Source: Enterobacter cloacae | GTDB lineage: Bacteria; Pseudomonadota; Gammaproteobacteria; Enterobacterales; Enterobacteriaceae | Reading direction: 5' to 3' | DNA: 64,000 bases | Assembly (NCBI RefSeq): GCF_011078175.1 | Contig: NZ_JAALCJ010000001.1 | Span: 744,001-808,000 of the forward strand | Shown: positions 36,401 to 43,788 of the stretch, piece by piece | Layout: each line of letters begins with the position of its first letter | How positions within the stretch are numbered: position 1 is the first letter of the stretch | Position numbers and translations under genes: made by a program | Notes under the pieces: generated by a model | The model's database searches: none | Seen by the model: only the letters and a program-made list of their open reading frames with translations | What the model was told of the DNA's origin: nothing

Positions 36401-36463
36401 CTGCTGGTACTCCCCGTAATTTATGCGTGTTTCCATCGTAAGGACAAAGCTGAACAACAATGA
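33401..36463 (+). CDS. RND-family efflux permease
   Basis: A 1020 aa inner-membrane RND pump with twelve helices and two large periplasmic loops. In helix 4 the motif is LSMLVDNAIVIVEG, so the usual Asp-Asp pair of AcrB is D402-N403, and the position near residue 928 that is Lys940 in AcrB reads Arg (SGMLIRNGIVLVEE). This is seen in a side branch of RND pumps; drug or metal substrate is unknown. It is neither AcrB/AcrD/MdtF nor MdtBC by sequence. It is translationally coupled to the adaptor before and the acyltransferase gene after it. Confidence 0.92.
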   Translation: MDISRQFISNPVRVWLTILLLGVGGIIALLNIGRLEDPAFTIKTAVVIAHYPGASAQQVEEEVTLPLENALQQLPYLDNVSSISSNGLSQITVNIASRYHSNALPQIWDELRRRVGDAARQFPPGVVTPFVNDDFGDVFGFFFAISGDEFSNPELVRYAEQLRRELVLVPGVGKVAIGGALTQQINVDISLSKMAARGITLNQLSAQLSRLNVVSSAGEIPSGTESIRLHPTGEFASIDDLADLIVTPPGAGAATRLRDIATLSRGLDASPASIYHANGRKAVTMGVSFIPGVNVIDVGHALEAKLEQMSAEKPAGIHIDLFYDQAAEVGHSVNGFIINFLMALAIVIGVLLIFMGLRSGIIIAFSLALNVLGTLLIMYLWGIELQRISLGALIIALSMLVDNAIVIVEGVMIARQQGSSLMNAISDIIRRSALPLLGATVIAILAFAPVGLSQDSTGEYCKSLFQVLLISLMLSWFSALTITPVLIKWWLFKRDAAPSKADETDPYNKRIYRIYQGVLNALLRRKAPTLVVMAALLVAAIWGFGSVRQNFFPSSSTPIFFVDLWLPYGTDIKWTEKMTGDIEKTINGQPGVKTTVSTIGQGSMRFILTYSGQRQYSNYAQIMVRMDDQRNIPALTRHVDEYIARNYPQVNASTKRVMFGPSGDSAIEIRIKGPDPDRLRLIASQVDNILTRDPATDSVRNDWQNRSKAIRPQYVTALGRELGVDKQDVDNALEMNFSGSRAGLYREGSDLLPVVVRPPESERLDANHLNNVLVWSQTRQQYIPLSNVVSGFALEWEDPLILRRDRSRVLTVQTDPDPLSQQTSGDILARVKPQIDALPLPHGYSIEWGGDAENSSEAQQGLFTTLPLGYLVMFVITVLMFSSVKNAVAIWLTVPLALIGVTPGFLITGIPFGFMALIGLLSLSGMLIRNGIVLVEEIEQQKKQQDQHSAIVYAATSRLRPILLTAFTTVLGLAPLLLDVFFQSMAVVIMFGLGFATILTLLVLPVIYACFHRKDKAEQQ

Positions 36464-37425
36464 ATGCGACAGGGCTGAACATCATTAAGACGCTGGGCTG
36501 TATGACGGCGGTCACCTTTTTCACCATCTACAATACCTGGGATCGGTATGATTATGACTATCACTGGATCCTCGGCTTTTTAACGTTTATCTCGACCATC
36601 GCCACGCCGCTGTTTTTTGTGGTGGCGGGCTATCTGGATGGGCAATCCCGCCACGGCACCCGCTGGCAGCTGGATAAGATCAAAAGCCTGGCGATCGTCT
36701 TTCTGTTCTGGGTAACCATTTACTACCTGTGGGAGCCCTATCAGCGCGGATATCTGATCCAGCCGTGGTTCGTGTTCGCGTTTATCGTGATTTACACCTT
36801 TCATCCGGTGGTGGAGTGGCTCAGCCAGCGGCGAACGCTATTTTGCGGGGTGATTGCCACCCTGCTGCTTTTCTCCTACGGGTACGACTTGCTGTCAGCC
36901 CTCTATCCTGATGCCCACATTCTTTCATTGTCGCCGCAGTATCGCCTGTGGACGTGGCTGCTGTTTTATCTGACGGGGCAGCTCTTTTGCGATCCGCACA
37001 TCGCGGCGTGGATCGGCCGCAAAAACGTAGTCAGGGCAGCGGTGATTGCCATCCCGTTTATCTATCTGTTCACGTGGTTTTACGAGCGGCACTTCTTTTT
37101 TACCCTGTTTAAAGCAGACAGAAACGCCTTTATTCTCACCGGATCGCAAATCTACATTCTGATTATTGCCCTGGTCATTGCGGCAAACGGCGTACGGTTT
37201 CGCCGCAATGCGGAGTTTAAAGAGTCCGTGCTGGCCGCCATTAGCAAGGCCATGACCGGGGTCTATATTATGCACTACTCGGTGTTTCACCTGCTGACCG
37301 CGCTTATTCCCGTGACGTCCCTGAGCACCAAACTTGCTCTGATTGTGCTTACCTTTGTTACGTCGGTCCTGTTTTCACTGCTGATCCTCTCCAACGCAGT
37401 GGCCAAAAAAGTGATCACCCTCTAA
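36460..37425 (+). CDS. multi-span membrane acyltransferase (acyltransferase 3 family)
   Basis: A 321 aa inner-membrane protein with about ten hydrophobic segments. [14 protein letters not shown] (about 49-62) and [13 protein letters not shown] near the C-terminus fit the acyltransferase 3 family, which O-acylates sugars of surface polymers. The His normally found in the first helix of that family is not seen (the segment reads [12 protein letters not shown]), so activity is uncertain. The ATG overlaps the permease stop (ATGA), and the gene ends tail to tail with pagP, overlapping by 4 bases. This coupling of an envelope modifier to an efflux pump and PagP suggests one envelope-defence unit; inference. 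Confidence 0.7.
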   Translation: MNATGLNIIKTLGCMTAVTFFTIYNTWDRYDYDYHWILGFLTFISTIATPLFFVVAGYLDGQSRHGTRWQLDKIKSLAIVFLFWVTIYYLWEPYQRGYLIQPWFVFAFIVIYTFHPVVEWLSQRRTLFCGVIATLLLFSYGYDLLSALYPDAHILSLSPQYRLWTWLLFYLTGQLFCDPHIAAWIGRKNVVRAAVIAIPFIYLFTWFYERHFFFTLFKADRNAFILTGSQIYILIIALVIAANGVRFRRNAEFKESVLAAISKAMTGVYIMHYSVFHLLTALIPVTSLSTKLALIVLTFVTSVLFSLLILSNAVAKKVITL

Positions 37426-37997
37426 AAGCCCAGGCGCAGCCAGGCAAACAGCACGTTGCCGTTGTTGTAGGTTCCGGGGATATAGGTGAACTGGACGGTG
37501 ACGCGCTTATATCCGGCAGAGAAAAGCGGGAAGATAAACGGCAGCGGGACATAGTTGGCAAAGTCGTCGCGCGCGGTGATCCCCGCAGCGGCGCCCAGCC
37601 CCAGACGGAAATCTTTCGCGTTATCCAGATACCAGCCCTTCTCCCAGCCGTAGCCCATCGCGGGCTGCCACTCGTTGTGGGAATCTTTAAACATCATGGC
37701 GAAGAGCGCGCTCCAGTTGCCCTCGTCGTTGTAGCGAGACACGCCCAGTCCCCCGCCCCACGGCATTTCGTTGTAGTTGTCCGTTTTCTCTTTGTCATAC
37801 ATAAAGCGGGCGTGCCAGCTCAGAAAAGGCAGGTAGAGATCGTGACGATCCGGCTGTTCCCAGGTTTGCGCAATATCGTCCGTTACCGCATCCCACCAGC
37901 GGTGAATACGCTGTTCGCCATAGACTTTCGGCTCCGCATGCAGCGGAGAGACGACTAAAAACAGGACTACCCACAGTGCAGGAAAAAGGCGTTGCAT
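37422..37997 (-). CDS. pagP: lipid A palmitoyltransferase PagP
   Basis: Outer-membrane beta-barrel enzyme that transfers palmitate from phospholipid to lipid A, giving resistance to cationic peptides. The 191 aa precursor has a signal peptide (1-21) and the PagP core: [13 protein letters not shown] with the catalytic H62, FKDSHNEW with D105 and S106, [25 protein letters not shown] ending with a terminal Phe. It is about half identical to E. coli PagP. In E. coli pagP is near cspE; its position here is different, so it may be a second or relocated copy. Convergent with the acyltransferase gene. Confidence 0.93.
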   Translation of the reverse strand: MQRLFPALWVVLFLVVSPLHAEPKVYGEQRIHRWWDAVTDDIAQTWEQPDRHDLYLPFLSWHARFMYDKEKTDNYNEMPWGGGLGVSRYNDEGNWSALFAMMFKDSHNEWQPAMGYGWEKGWYLDNAKDFRLGLGAAAGITARDDFANYVPLPFIFPLFSAGYKRVTVQFTYIPGTYNNGNVLFAWLRLGF

Positions 37998-38177
37998 CGT
38001 TATTCCCTCAGCTTACGTCACGCAGCGATCGTTATTACTGTAAACCATTCAGCCCTAACCGGAGCCAAACAGGCTGATTTATGTTGTCGCACGATAAGAT
38101 GAAATTTATTTATTCTGCGCTTTCAGGAAAGATAAAAACGTTTTCTCAGCCCGCCTGTCGCGGTAGTCTCATACATT

Positions 38178-38192
38178 CCGTCAATATGACGG
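38178..38192. promoter_or_regulatory. palindrome ahead of shiA
   Basis: CCGTCAATATGACGG is a perfect 6-3-6 inverted repeat 62 bases upstream of shiA, in the 256-base gap between pagP and shiA. A dimeric regulator could bind here; none is identified. Confidence 0.35.
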
Positions 38193-38253
38193 CCGCGATG
38201 TGAGTGACCTTTTCTTATACCAATAATTAAAAATCAGTACAGACAGGACAACT

Positions 38254-39570
38254 ATGGACTCCACCCTTATCTCCACTCGCCGCAACGAGGAGACACCTTC
38301 GCTTAACCGCGCCCGCCGCGCTGCTTTGGGTAGCTTTGCAGGCGCCGTCGTCGACTGGTATGACTTTCTGCTCTACGGTATTACCGCTGCGCTGGTATTT
38401 AACCGTGAATTCTTTCCCCAGATCAGCCCCGCCATGGGTACGCTTGCTGCGTTTGCTACCTTCGGCGTCGGTTTTCTGTTTCGTCCGCTGGGCGGGATAA
38501 TTTTCGGCCACTTCGGTGACCGCCTTGGCCGTAAACGTATGCTGATGCTTACCGTCTGGATGATGGGCATTGCCACCGCGCTTATCGGCATTTTGCCCTC
38601 TTTTGAGTCGATTGGCTGGTGGGCCCCGGTGTTGCTGGTGACGCTACGCGCCATTCAGGGCTTTGCCGTCGGCGGTGAATGGGGCGGCGCGGCATTGCTG
38701 TCCGTGGAAAGCGCGCCGAAGAACAAGAAAGCGTTTTACAGCAGCGGCGTGCAGGTGGGTTATGGCGTGGGTCTGCTGCTCTCCACGGGCCTGGTGTCGC
38801 TAATAAGCCAGCTCACCACAAACGAGCAATTCCTGAGCTGGGGCTGGCGTATTCCGTTTATCTTCAGCATTGTGCTGGTCGTGGTCGCCCTGTGGATCCG
38901 TAACGGCATGGAAGAGTCGGCTGAATTTGAGCAGCAGCAGCGCGAAAAACCGGTCGCAAAGAAACGGCTGCCGGTGATGGAAGCGCTGGTGCAGCACCCT
39001 GGCGCTTTTCTGAAAATCATCGCCCTGCGCCTGTGCGAACTGCTGACGATGTATATCGTCACCGCCTTTGCCCTGAACTACTCCACGCAAAATCTCGGCC
39101 TGCCGCGGGAATTGTTCCTGAATATTGGCCTGGTGGTGGGCGGGATCAGCTGCCTGACCATCCCCTGCTTCGCCTGGCTGGCGGATCGCTTTGGCCGTCG
39201 TAGGGTATATATCACCGGGGCGCTCATCGGCACGCTCAGCGCCTGGCCGTTCTTTATGGCGCTGGAGGCACAGTCGGTCTTCTGGATTGTCTTCTTCGCG
39301 ATCATGCTTGCGAACATCGCTCACGATATGGTGGTCTGCGTGCAGCAGCCGATGTTTACCGAGCTGTTTGGCGCACGCTACCGCTACAGCGGCGCGGGCG
39401 TGGGATATCAGGTGGCGAGCGTGGTCGGCGGCGGGTTTACGCCGTTTATCGCCGCCGCGCTGGTGACGTTCTCCGGCGGTAACTGGCACAGCGTGGCGAT
39501 TTATCTGCTGGCGGGCTGCCTGCTTTCTGCCGCCACCGCCTTGATGATGAAGGAAACCGCGCACAGCTGA
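38254..39570 (+). CDS. shiA: shikimate transporter ShiA
   Basis: MFS proton symporter of 438 aa that imports shikimate and dehydroshikimate. It matches E. coli ShiA throughout: ALGSFAGAVVDWYDFLLYGI at the first helix, GHFGDRLGRKRMLM in loop 2-3, GGEWGGAALLSVE and ADRFGRRRVYITG. The gene lies directly before amn, as in E. coli. Same strand and 76 bases apart, but amn has its own good ribosome site, so cotranscription is uncertain. Confidence 0.95.
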   Translation: MDSTLISTRRNEETPSLNRARRAALGSFAGAVVDWYDFLLYGITAALVFNREFFPQISPAMGTLAAFATFGVGFLFRPLGGIIFGHFGDRLGRKRMLMLTVWMMGIATALIGILPSFESIGWWAPVLLVTLRAIQGFAVGGEWGGAALLSVESAPKNKKAFYSSGVQVGYGVGLLLSTGLVSLISQLTTNEQFLSWGWRIPFIFSIVLVVVALWIRNGMEESAEFEQQQREKPVAKKRLPVMEALVQHPGAFLKIIALRLCELLTMYIVTAFALNYSTQNLGLPRELFLNIGLVVGGISCLTIPCFAWLADRFGRRRVYITGALIGTLSAWPFFMALEAQSVFWIVFFAIMLANIAHDMVVCVQQPMFTELFGARYRYSGAGVGYQVASVVGGGFTPFIAAALVTFSGGNWHSVAIYLLAGCLLSAATALMMKETAHS

Positions 39571-39646
39571 TCTCCTCACTTTTGTTTCACAGGCGTGTGA
39601 CATACTATCGGGTATAGCCGCACACCTGTGGAACAAGGAGACACAC

Positions 39647-41101
39647 ATGAATAATAAGGGCTCCAGCCTGACCCCGGCTCAGGCGCTGGAAAAACTCGAC
39701 GCGCTGTATGAACAGTCCGTCAATGCGCTGCGCAGCGCCATCAGTGACTATATCGAAACAGGGAAACTCCCCGATGAAAAGGCCAGAACCCAAGGCCTTT
39801 TTGTTTATCCATCGCTCTCTGTCACCTGGGACGGCAGCGCCAGCAGCAATCCGAAAACCCGCGCCTATGCGCGTTTCACCCACTCCGGCTGTTACAGCAC
39901 GACCATCACGCGACCTGCGCTTTTCCGCCCCTATCTGGAAGAGCAGCTTACCCTGCTGTATCAGGATTACGGCGCGCATATCAGCGTTGAGCCGTCCCTG
40001 CACGAGATCCCTTACCCGTACGTGATAGACGGCTCGGCGCTGACGCTGGATCGCTCCATGAGCGCGGGGCTGACCCGCCACTTCCCGACCACCGAGCTGT
40101 CGCAGATTGGCGATGAGACGGCGGACGGGATCTATCACCCGGCAGAGTTTTCACCGCTGTCGCACTTTGATGCTCGCCGTGTCGATTTCTCGCTGGCACG
40201 CCTGCGTCACTACACCGGCACCCCTGCCGAACATTTCCAGCCGTTCGTGTTGTTTACCAATTACACCCGCTATGTGGACGAATTTGTCCGCTGGGGCTGT
40301 AGCCAAATCCTCGACCCGGACAGCCCTTACATCGCCCTCTCCTGCGCGGGCGGGATTTGGATCACCGCCGAAACCGAAGCGCCGGAAGAGGCCATCTCCG
40401 ACCTGGCGTGGAAAAAGCACCAGATGCCGGCCTGGCACCTGATCACCGCCGACGGTCAGGGCATTACGCTGATTAACATCGGCGTTGGCCCGTCGAATGC
40501 GAAAACCATCTGCGACCACCTGGCGGTACTCCGCCCGGACGTCTGGCTGATGATCGGCCACTGCGGCGGCCTGCGTGAAAGCCAGTTGATTGGCGATTAC
40601 GTCCTCGCCCACGCTTATCTGCGCGACGACCATGTCCTTGACGCGGTTCTGCCGCCGGATATCCCTATCCCGAGTATCGCGGAAGTGCAGCGCGCCCTGT
40701 ACGACGCCACCAAAGAGGTGAGCGGCATGCCGGGTGAAGAGGTGAAGCAGCGCCTGCGTACCGGTACGGTCGTCACCACCGACGATCGTAACTGGGAGCT
40801 GCGCTATTCGGCCTCCGCCCTGCGTTTCAATCTCAGCCGTGCGGTCGCAATCGATATGGAAAGCGCCACGATTGCCGCGCAGGGCTACCGCTTCCGCGTC
40901 CCTTACGGCACGCTGCTGTGTGTATCCGACAAACCGCTGCACGGCGAGATCAAACTGCCGGGCCAGGCGAACCGTTTTTACGAAGGGGCAATTTCTGAAC
41001 ATTTGCAAATCGGTATTCGCGCCATCGATTTGCTGCGCGCGGAAGGAGACAGGCTGCATTCCCGCAAGCTGCGCACCTTCAACGAGCCGCCGTTCCGCTG
41101 A
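39647..41101 (+). CDS. amn: AMP nucleosidase
   Basis: Cytoplasmic hydrolase that splits AMP into adenine and ribose 5-phosphate and controls the adenylate pool. The 484 aa protein (E. coli 484) has the N-terminal regulatory domain and the C-terminal nucleoside-phosphorylase-like domain with IGVGPSNAKTICDHLAVLRP, MIGHCGG and the AIDMESATIAAQGY motif holding the catalytic Asp. CAAGGAG precedes the ATG. Convergent with tRNA-Asn copy 3. Confidence 0.97.
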   Translation: MNNKGSSLTPAQALEKLDALYEQSVNALRSAISDYIETGKLPDEKARTQGLFVYPSLSVTWDGSASSNPKTRAYARFTHSGCYSTTITRPALFRPYLEEQLTLLYQDYGAHISVEPSLHEIPYPYVIDGSALTLDRSMSAGLTRHFPTTELSQIGDETADGIYHPAEFSPLSHFDARRVDFSLARLRHYTGTPAEHFQPFVLFTNYTRYVDEFVRWGCSQILDPDSPYIALSCAGGIWITAETEAPEEAISDLAWKKHQMPAWHLITADGQGITLINIGVGPSNAKTICDHLAVLRPDVWLMIGHCGGLRESQLIGDYVLAHAYLRDDHVLDAVLPPDIPIPSIAEVQRALYDATKEVSGMPGEEVKQRLRTGTVVTTDDRNWELRYSASALRFNLSRAVAIDMESATIAAQGYRFRVPYGTLLCVSDKPLHGEIKLPGQANRFYEGAISEHLQIGIRAIDLLRAEGDRLHSRKLRTFNEPPFR

Positions 41102-41107
41102 TCGCAG

Positions 41108-41143
41108 GGCTTCGCCTTCCCGCCTCTGGGGTAAGGCGAAGCC
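41108..41143. repeat. REP-like hairpin after amn
   Basis: GGCTTCGCCTT and AAGGCGAAGCC form an 11 bp perfect stem 6 bases behind the amn stop. There is no T-run, so it is more likely a REP-like 3'-end element than an intrinsic terminator. Confidence 0.5.
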
Positions 41144-41174
41144 GCTTTCCAACAATTTTACCGGGCGCAGAAAA

Positions 41175-41204
41175 GCAAAAAGCCTGCTTTAAAAGCAGGC
41201 TTTT
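41175..41204 (-). terminator. tRNA-Asn terminator (copy 3), bidirectional
   Basis: AAGCCTGCTTT/AAAGCAGGCTT with T-runs on both strands; it can end both the tRNA transcript and amn. Confidence 0.8.
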
Positions 41205-41210
41205 CAAATT

Positions 41211-41286
41211 TGGCTCCTCTGACTGGACTCGAACCAGTGACATACGGATTAACAGTCCGCCGTTCTACCGACTGAACTACAGAGGA
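41211..41286 (-). tRNA. tRNA-Asn (GTT anticodon), copy 3
   Basis: The same 76-base gene as the other copies but on the minus strand, between amn and yeeO, which is the place of asnW in E. coli. The inverted orientation relative to the three others makes inversion of the segments between them possible. Confidence 0.98.
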
Positions 41287-41304
41287 ATCGTGTGAACGGG
41301 GCGC

Positions 41305-41333
41305 ATATTATCGATGCGCCCTGTGGATGTCAA
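41305..41333 (-). promoter_or_regulatory. tRNA-Asn promoter (copy 3)
   Basis: On the minus strand TTGACA (41333-41328), 17-base spacer, TAATAT (41310-41305), as in copies 1 and 2. Confidence 0.8.
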
Positions 41334-41389
41334 AGGGTGAATGCAGATTTTCAATCGTTTGCCGATTTATTCTCCACTTCGCACACTTG

Positions 41390-42841
41390 TCAGGCATTTG
41401 CCGTTTCCGAAACCTTCTGCTCCGGTTTTTTTCGCGGATATTTCCACAGCCAGCGCCCGCTCACCATACGCCAGTAGAACAGCGCGCCGCGCACGGCCCA
41501 GTCAAGGAACATCCCCAGCCAAACGCCGACAACGCCCATACCTAACATTACCCCCAGCGTATAACCCGCCACGACGCGACAGCCCCACATGCCGAGCATG
41601 GAGACCCACATCGCAAACCGGGCATCGCGCGCCCCTTTCAGCCCGGCAGGAAGTACCCAGGACGCGGCCCAAATGGGCATAAACGCCGCGTTGAGCCAAA
41701 TCAGCACCTTCACGACCTCTTTCACGTCATTTTCATGCGTATAGAACGAGGCCATCAGCCCGGCAAAAGGCGCAGTTCCCCACGCAATCGCCGTCAGACC
41801 AATGGTTGAAAGCCAGAAGACGTGCCGAAGCTGTCGTTCCGCCTGCCCTATCTGTCCCTTTCCGAGGCGTCTGCCGGTGATGATCGTCGACGCCGATCCC
41901 AGCGCGTTTCCGGGCAGGTTTATGAGCGAGGCGATGGAGAAGGCAATAAAGTTGCCGGCGATGACGTCTGTTCCCATCCCGGCGACAAACATCTGCGTCA
42001 GCAGTTTCCCACCGTTAAACAACACGGATTCGATGCTGGCCGGAATCCCGATCCCCATCACTTCCCAGATAATGGCGAAGTTAAGCGGACGGAAATAGCT
42101 TTTCAGCGTCAGGCGCAGCGATGGCGTAATTCCCGCCATCAGTACGCCGATTATCGCTGCCGCACCAATATAGCGGGAAATAGTCAGCCCTAAACCCGCG
42201 CCGACAAAGCCCAGACCGTCCCAGGAAAAGATGCCATAAATCAAAACGCTGCTGATAATGATATTCAGGATGTTCATGCCGCCGTTGATCAGCAGCGGAA
42301 TTTTGGTATTCCCTGCTCCACGAAGCGCACCGCTACCAATCAACGCGATGGCAGCCGCAGGATAGCTCAACACCGTCATTTCCAGGTAGGTGAGAGCCAG
42401 ATCCTTCACCTCGCTGGTCGCTTCTCCCGCGACAAAATCGATAATTTCTTTGCCGTAATAATGGATAACCGCCGCGAGGATGATCGAAAAGAGGGTCATG
42501 ATCATCAGCGACTGTCTGGCCGCTTCGCGGGCACGCTTCGGATCAAGCTTGCCCAGGCTAAACGCCACCACCACCGTCGTACCGAGATCGATAGCGGCAA
42601 AGAACGACATCACAACCATATTGAAACTGTCCGCCAGCCCTACCCCGGCCATGGCTTCTTTACCGAGCCAGCTAACCAGAAAGGTGCTCAGCACGCCCAT
42701 CAACAGGACGCAGGTATTCTCCAGGAAAATAGGCACAGCAAGGGGGGTGATTTCACGCCAGAACAGAACTCGATAACTCTTACGTTTGGCATACCAGGGC
42801 GTGCGCATAATCGCCTGGCGTAGGGGTGCGGTGACGTTCAA
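41390..42841 (-). CDS. yeeO: MATE-family efflux transporter YeeO
   Basis: Twelve-helix multidrug and toxin extrusion carrier, 483 aa, in the place and with the sequence of E. coli YeeO, which exports FMN/FAD and dipeptides when overproduced; the E. cloacae homologue has been described as a drug-exporting MATE pump. Visible family parts are PIFLENTCVLLMGVLSTFLVS in the first helix and the duplicated half with GIPASIESVLFNGGKLLTQMFV. E. coli YeeO is annotated about 60 residues longer at the N-terminus, but no coding upstream extension is seen here. Flanked by asn tRNAs on both sides. Confidence 0.93.
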   Translation of the reverse strand: MNVTAPLRQAIMRTPWYAKRKSYRVLFWREITPLAVPIFLENTCVLLMGVLSTFLVSWLGKEAMAGVGLADSFNMVVMSFFAAIDLGTTVVVAFSLGKLDPKRAREAARQSLMIMTLFSIILAAVIHYYGKEIIDFVAGEATSEVKDLALTYLEMTVLSYPAAAIALIGSGALRGAGNTKIPLLINGGMNILNIIISSVLIYGIFSWDGLGFVGAGLGLTISRYIGAAAIIGVLMAGITPSLRLTLKSYFRPLNFAIIWEVMGIGIPASIESVLFNGGKLLTQMFVAGMGTDVIAGNFIAFSIASLINLPGNALGSASTIITGRRLGKGQIGQAERQLRHVFWLSTIGLTAIAWGTAPFAGLMASFYTHENDVKEVVKVLIWLNAAFMPIWAASWVLPAGLKGARDARFAMWVSMLGMWGCRVVAGYTLGVMLGMGVVGVWLGMFLDWAVRGALFYWRMVSGRWLWKYPRKKPEQKVSETANA

Positions 42842-42990
42842 AATGGACCTTAGCGAGAAAGTTGAAACTCCATTTCAAATGATGGGGCAGAAATGCGTAT
42901 CCTGCAAAGTATTTTCCATAAAATTATGTTTGAATTTACAACAAAACGACGACAGAATCATCAAACGATCACTTTTGCCTAAGATCAGGT

Positions 42991-43018
42991 TTGACAAAAG
43001 TTTTTTCGCCGCTAAGAT
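42991..43018 (+). promoter_or_regulatory. tRNA-Asn promoter (copy 4)
   Basis: TTGACA at 42991-42996, 16-base spacer, TAAGAT at 43013-43018. Unlike the other three copies, the upstream sequence is unrelated, so this tRNA has an independent promoter. Confidence 0.7.
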
Positions 43019-43034
43019 AAGCCTCCACAACGAT

Positions 43035-43110
43035 TCCTCTGTAGTTCAGTCGGTAGAACGGCGGACTGTTAATCCGTATGTCACTGGTTCGAGTCCAGTC
43101 AGAGGAGCCA
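43035..43110 (+). tRNA. tRNA-Asn (GTT anticodon), copy 4
   Basis: Identical 76-base tRNA-Asn, between yeeO and tmaR; corresponds to asnU by neighbourhood of yeeO. Only the tRNA and terminator, not the promoter, are shared with the other copies. Confidence 0.98.
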
Positions 43111-43118
43111 AATTTAAA

Positions 43119-43145
43119 AAGCCTGCTTTTAAGCAGGCTTTTTGC
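43119..43145 (+). terminator. tRNA-Asn terminator (copy 4)
   Basis: AAAGCCTGCTT/AAGCAGGCTTTTT directly behind the tRNA, slightly shorter loop than in the other copies. Confidence 0.8.
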
Positions 43146-43201
43146 TTTTTTTCGCAAGATAAATGTAAAACGGCAACGTAGCTGCCGTTTTTACTGTTCG
43201 C

Positions 43202-43236
43202 TCCCTCTCCCGCGGGGGAGGCCCGGGGTGAGGGCA
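43202..43236. repeat. GC-rich REP-like repeat
   Basis: CCCTCTCCCGCGGGGGAGG followed by CCCGGGGTGAGGG is the widespread enterobacterial palindromic repeat of the CCCTCTCCC...GGGTGAGGG type. It is in the intergenic region between tRNA-Asn copy 4 and tmaR. Confidence 0.6.
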
Positions 43237-43256
43237 TCAAACCGCACTCCGTAAAA

Positions 43257-43292
43257 TAAAAAAGGCTCTCTGTCGCCAGAGAGCCTTTTTCA
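43257..43292 (-). terminator. terminator of tmaR, bidirectional
   Basis: AAAGGCTCTCTG/CAGAGAGCCTTT, 12 bp, 4-base loop, with A and T runs on either side, 14 bases past the tmaR stop. Confidence 0.85.
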
Positions 43293-43305
43293 CAATTCGC
43301 TGCGA

Positions 43306-43641
43306 TTACTCGCCTTTAGCGTCGACGTTTTTAATTTCGCCCATCACTTTCAGCTTTTTGGAGATGTCGCGACGCTCTTTAGACAGCTCAGCGTTTTTGA
43401 TGATGTAATCATCAACGCGATCTTCATAATCGCTCTTCATGCTGGCGATGATGCCCTGAATAGCCTCGACGCTCATACCTGGCTTTATGTAGTCGCTCAG
43501 GTTGTCCAGCAGCAGGACACGTTTCTGGTTGTCACGGATCTTCTTCTCTACGTCCTGGATTTCGCGCTGTAGCTTGTTTTTGCGGCGGAACAGGCGGACG
43601 AACTCCAGAACATCCTGGAACGAAGGCTTGGTAGTTTCCAT
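43306..43641 (-). CDS. tmaR: PTS pole-localising protein TmaR (YeeX, DUF496)
   Basis: Small coiled-coil protein of 111 aa (E. coli 109) that clusters at a cell pole and sequesters EI of the sugar phosphotransferase system. It is nearly identical to E. coli YeeX from [20 protein letters not shown] to KKLKVMGE, differing only at the tail. Heptad-like charged helices cover residues about 17-45 and 68-105. Confidence 0.96.
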   Translation of the reverse strand: METTKPSFQDVLEFVRLFRRKNKLQREIQDVEKKIRDNQKRVLLLDNLSDYIKPGMSVEAIQGIIASMKSDYEDRVDDYIIKNAELSKERRDISKKLKVMGEIKNVDAKGE

Positions 43642-43788
43642 TTTTACACCCCTGATAATGTGAGATTCGGATTCGTTAAAGCAACCGTTTTAACAGACAG
43701 CGGCTGCGAATGACAATGAGTATATCGTTTAAAACCATCATAACCCTAATTGTTGCTGAATCGAAGCAGCAGGCTTCACATACGCTTT

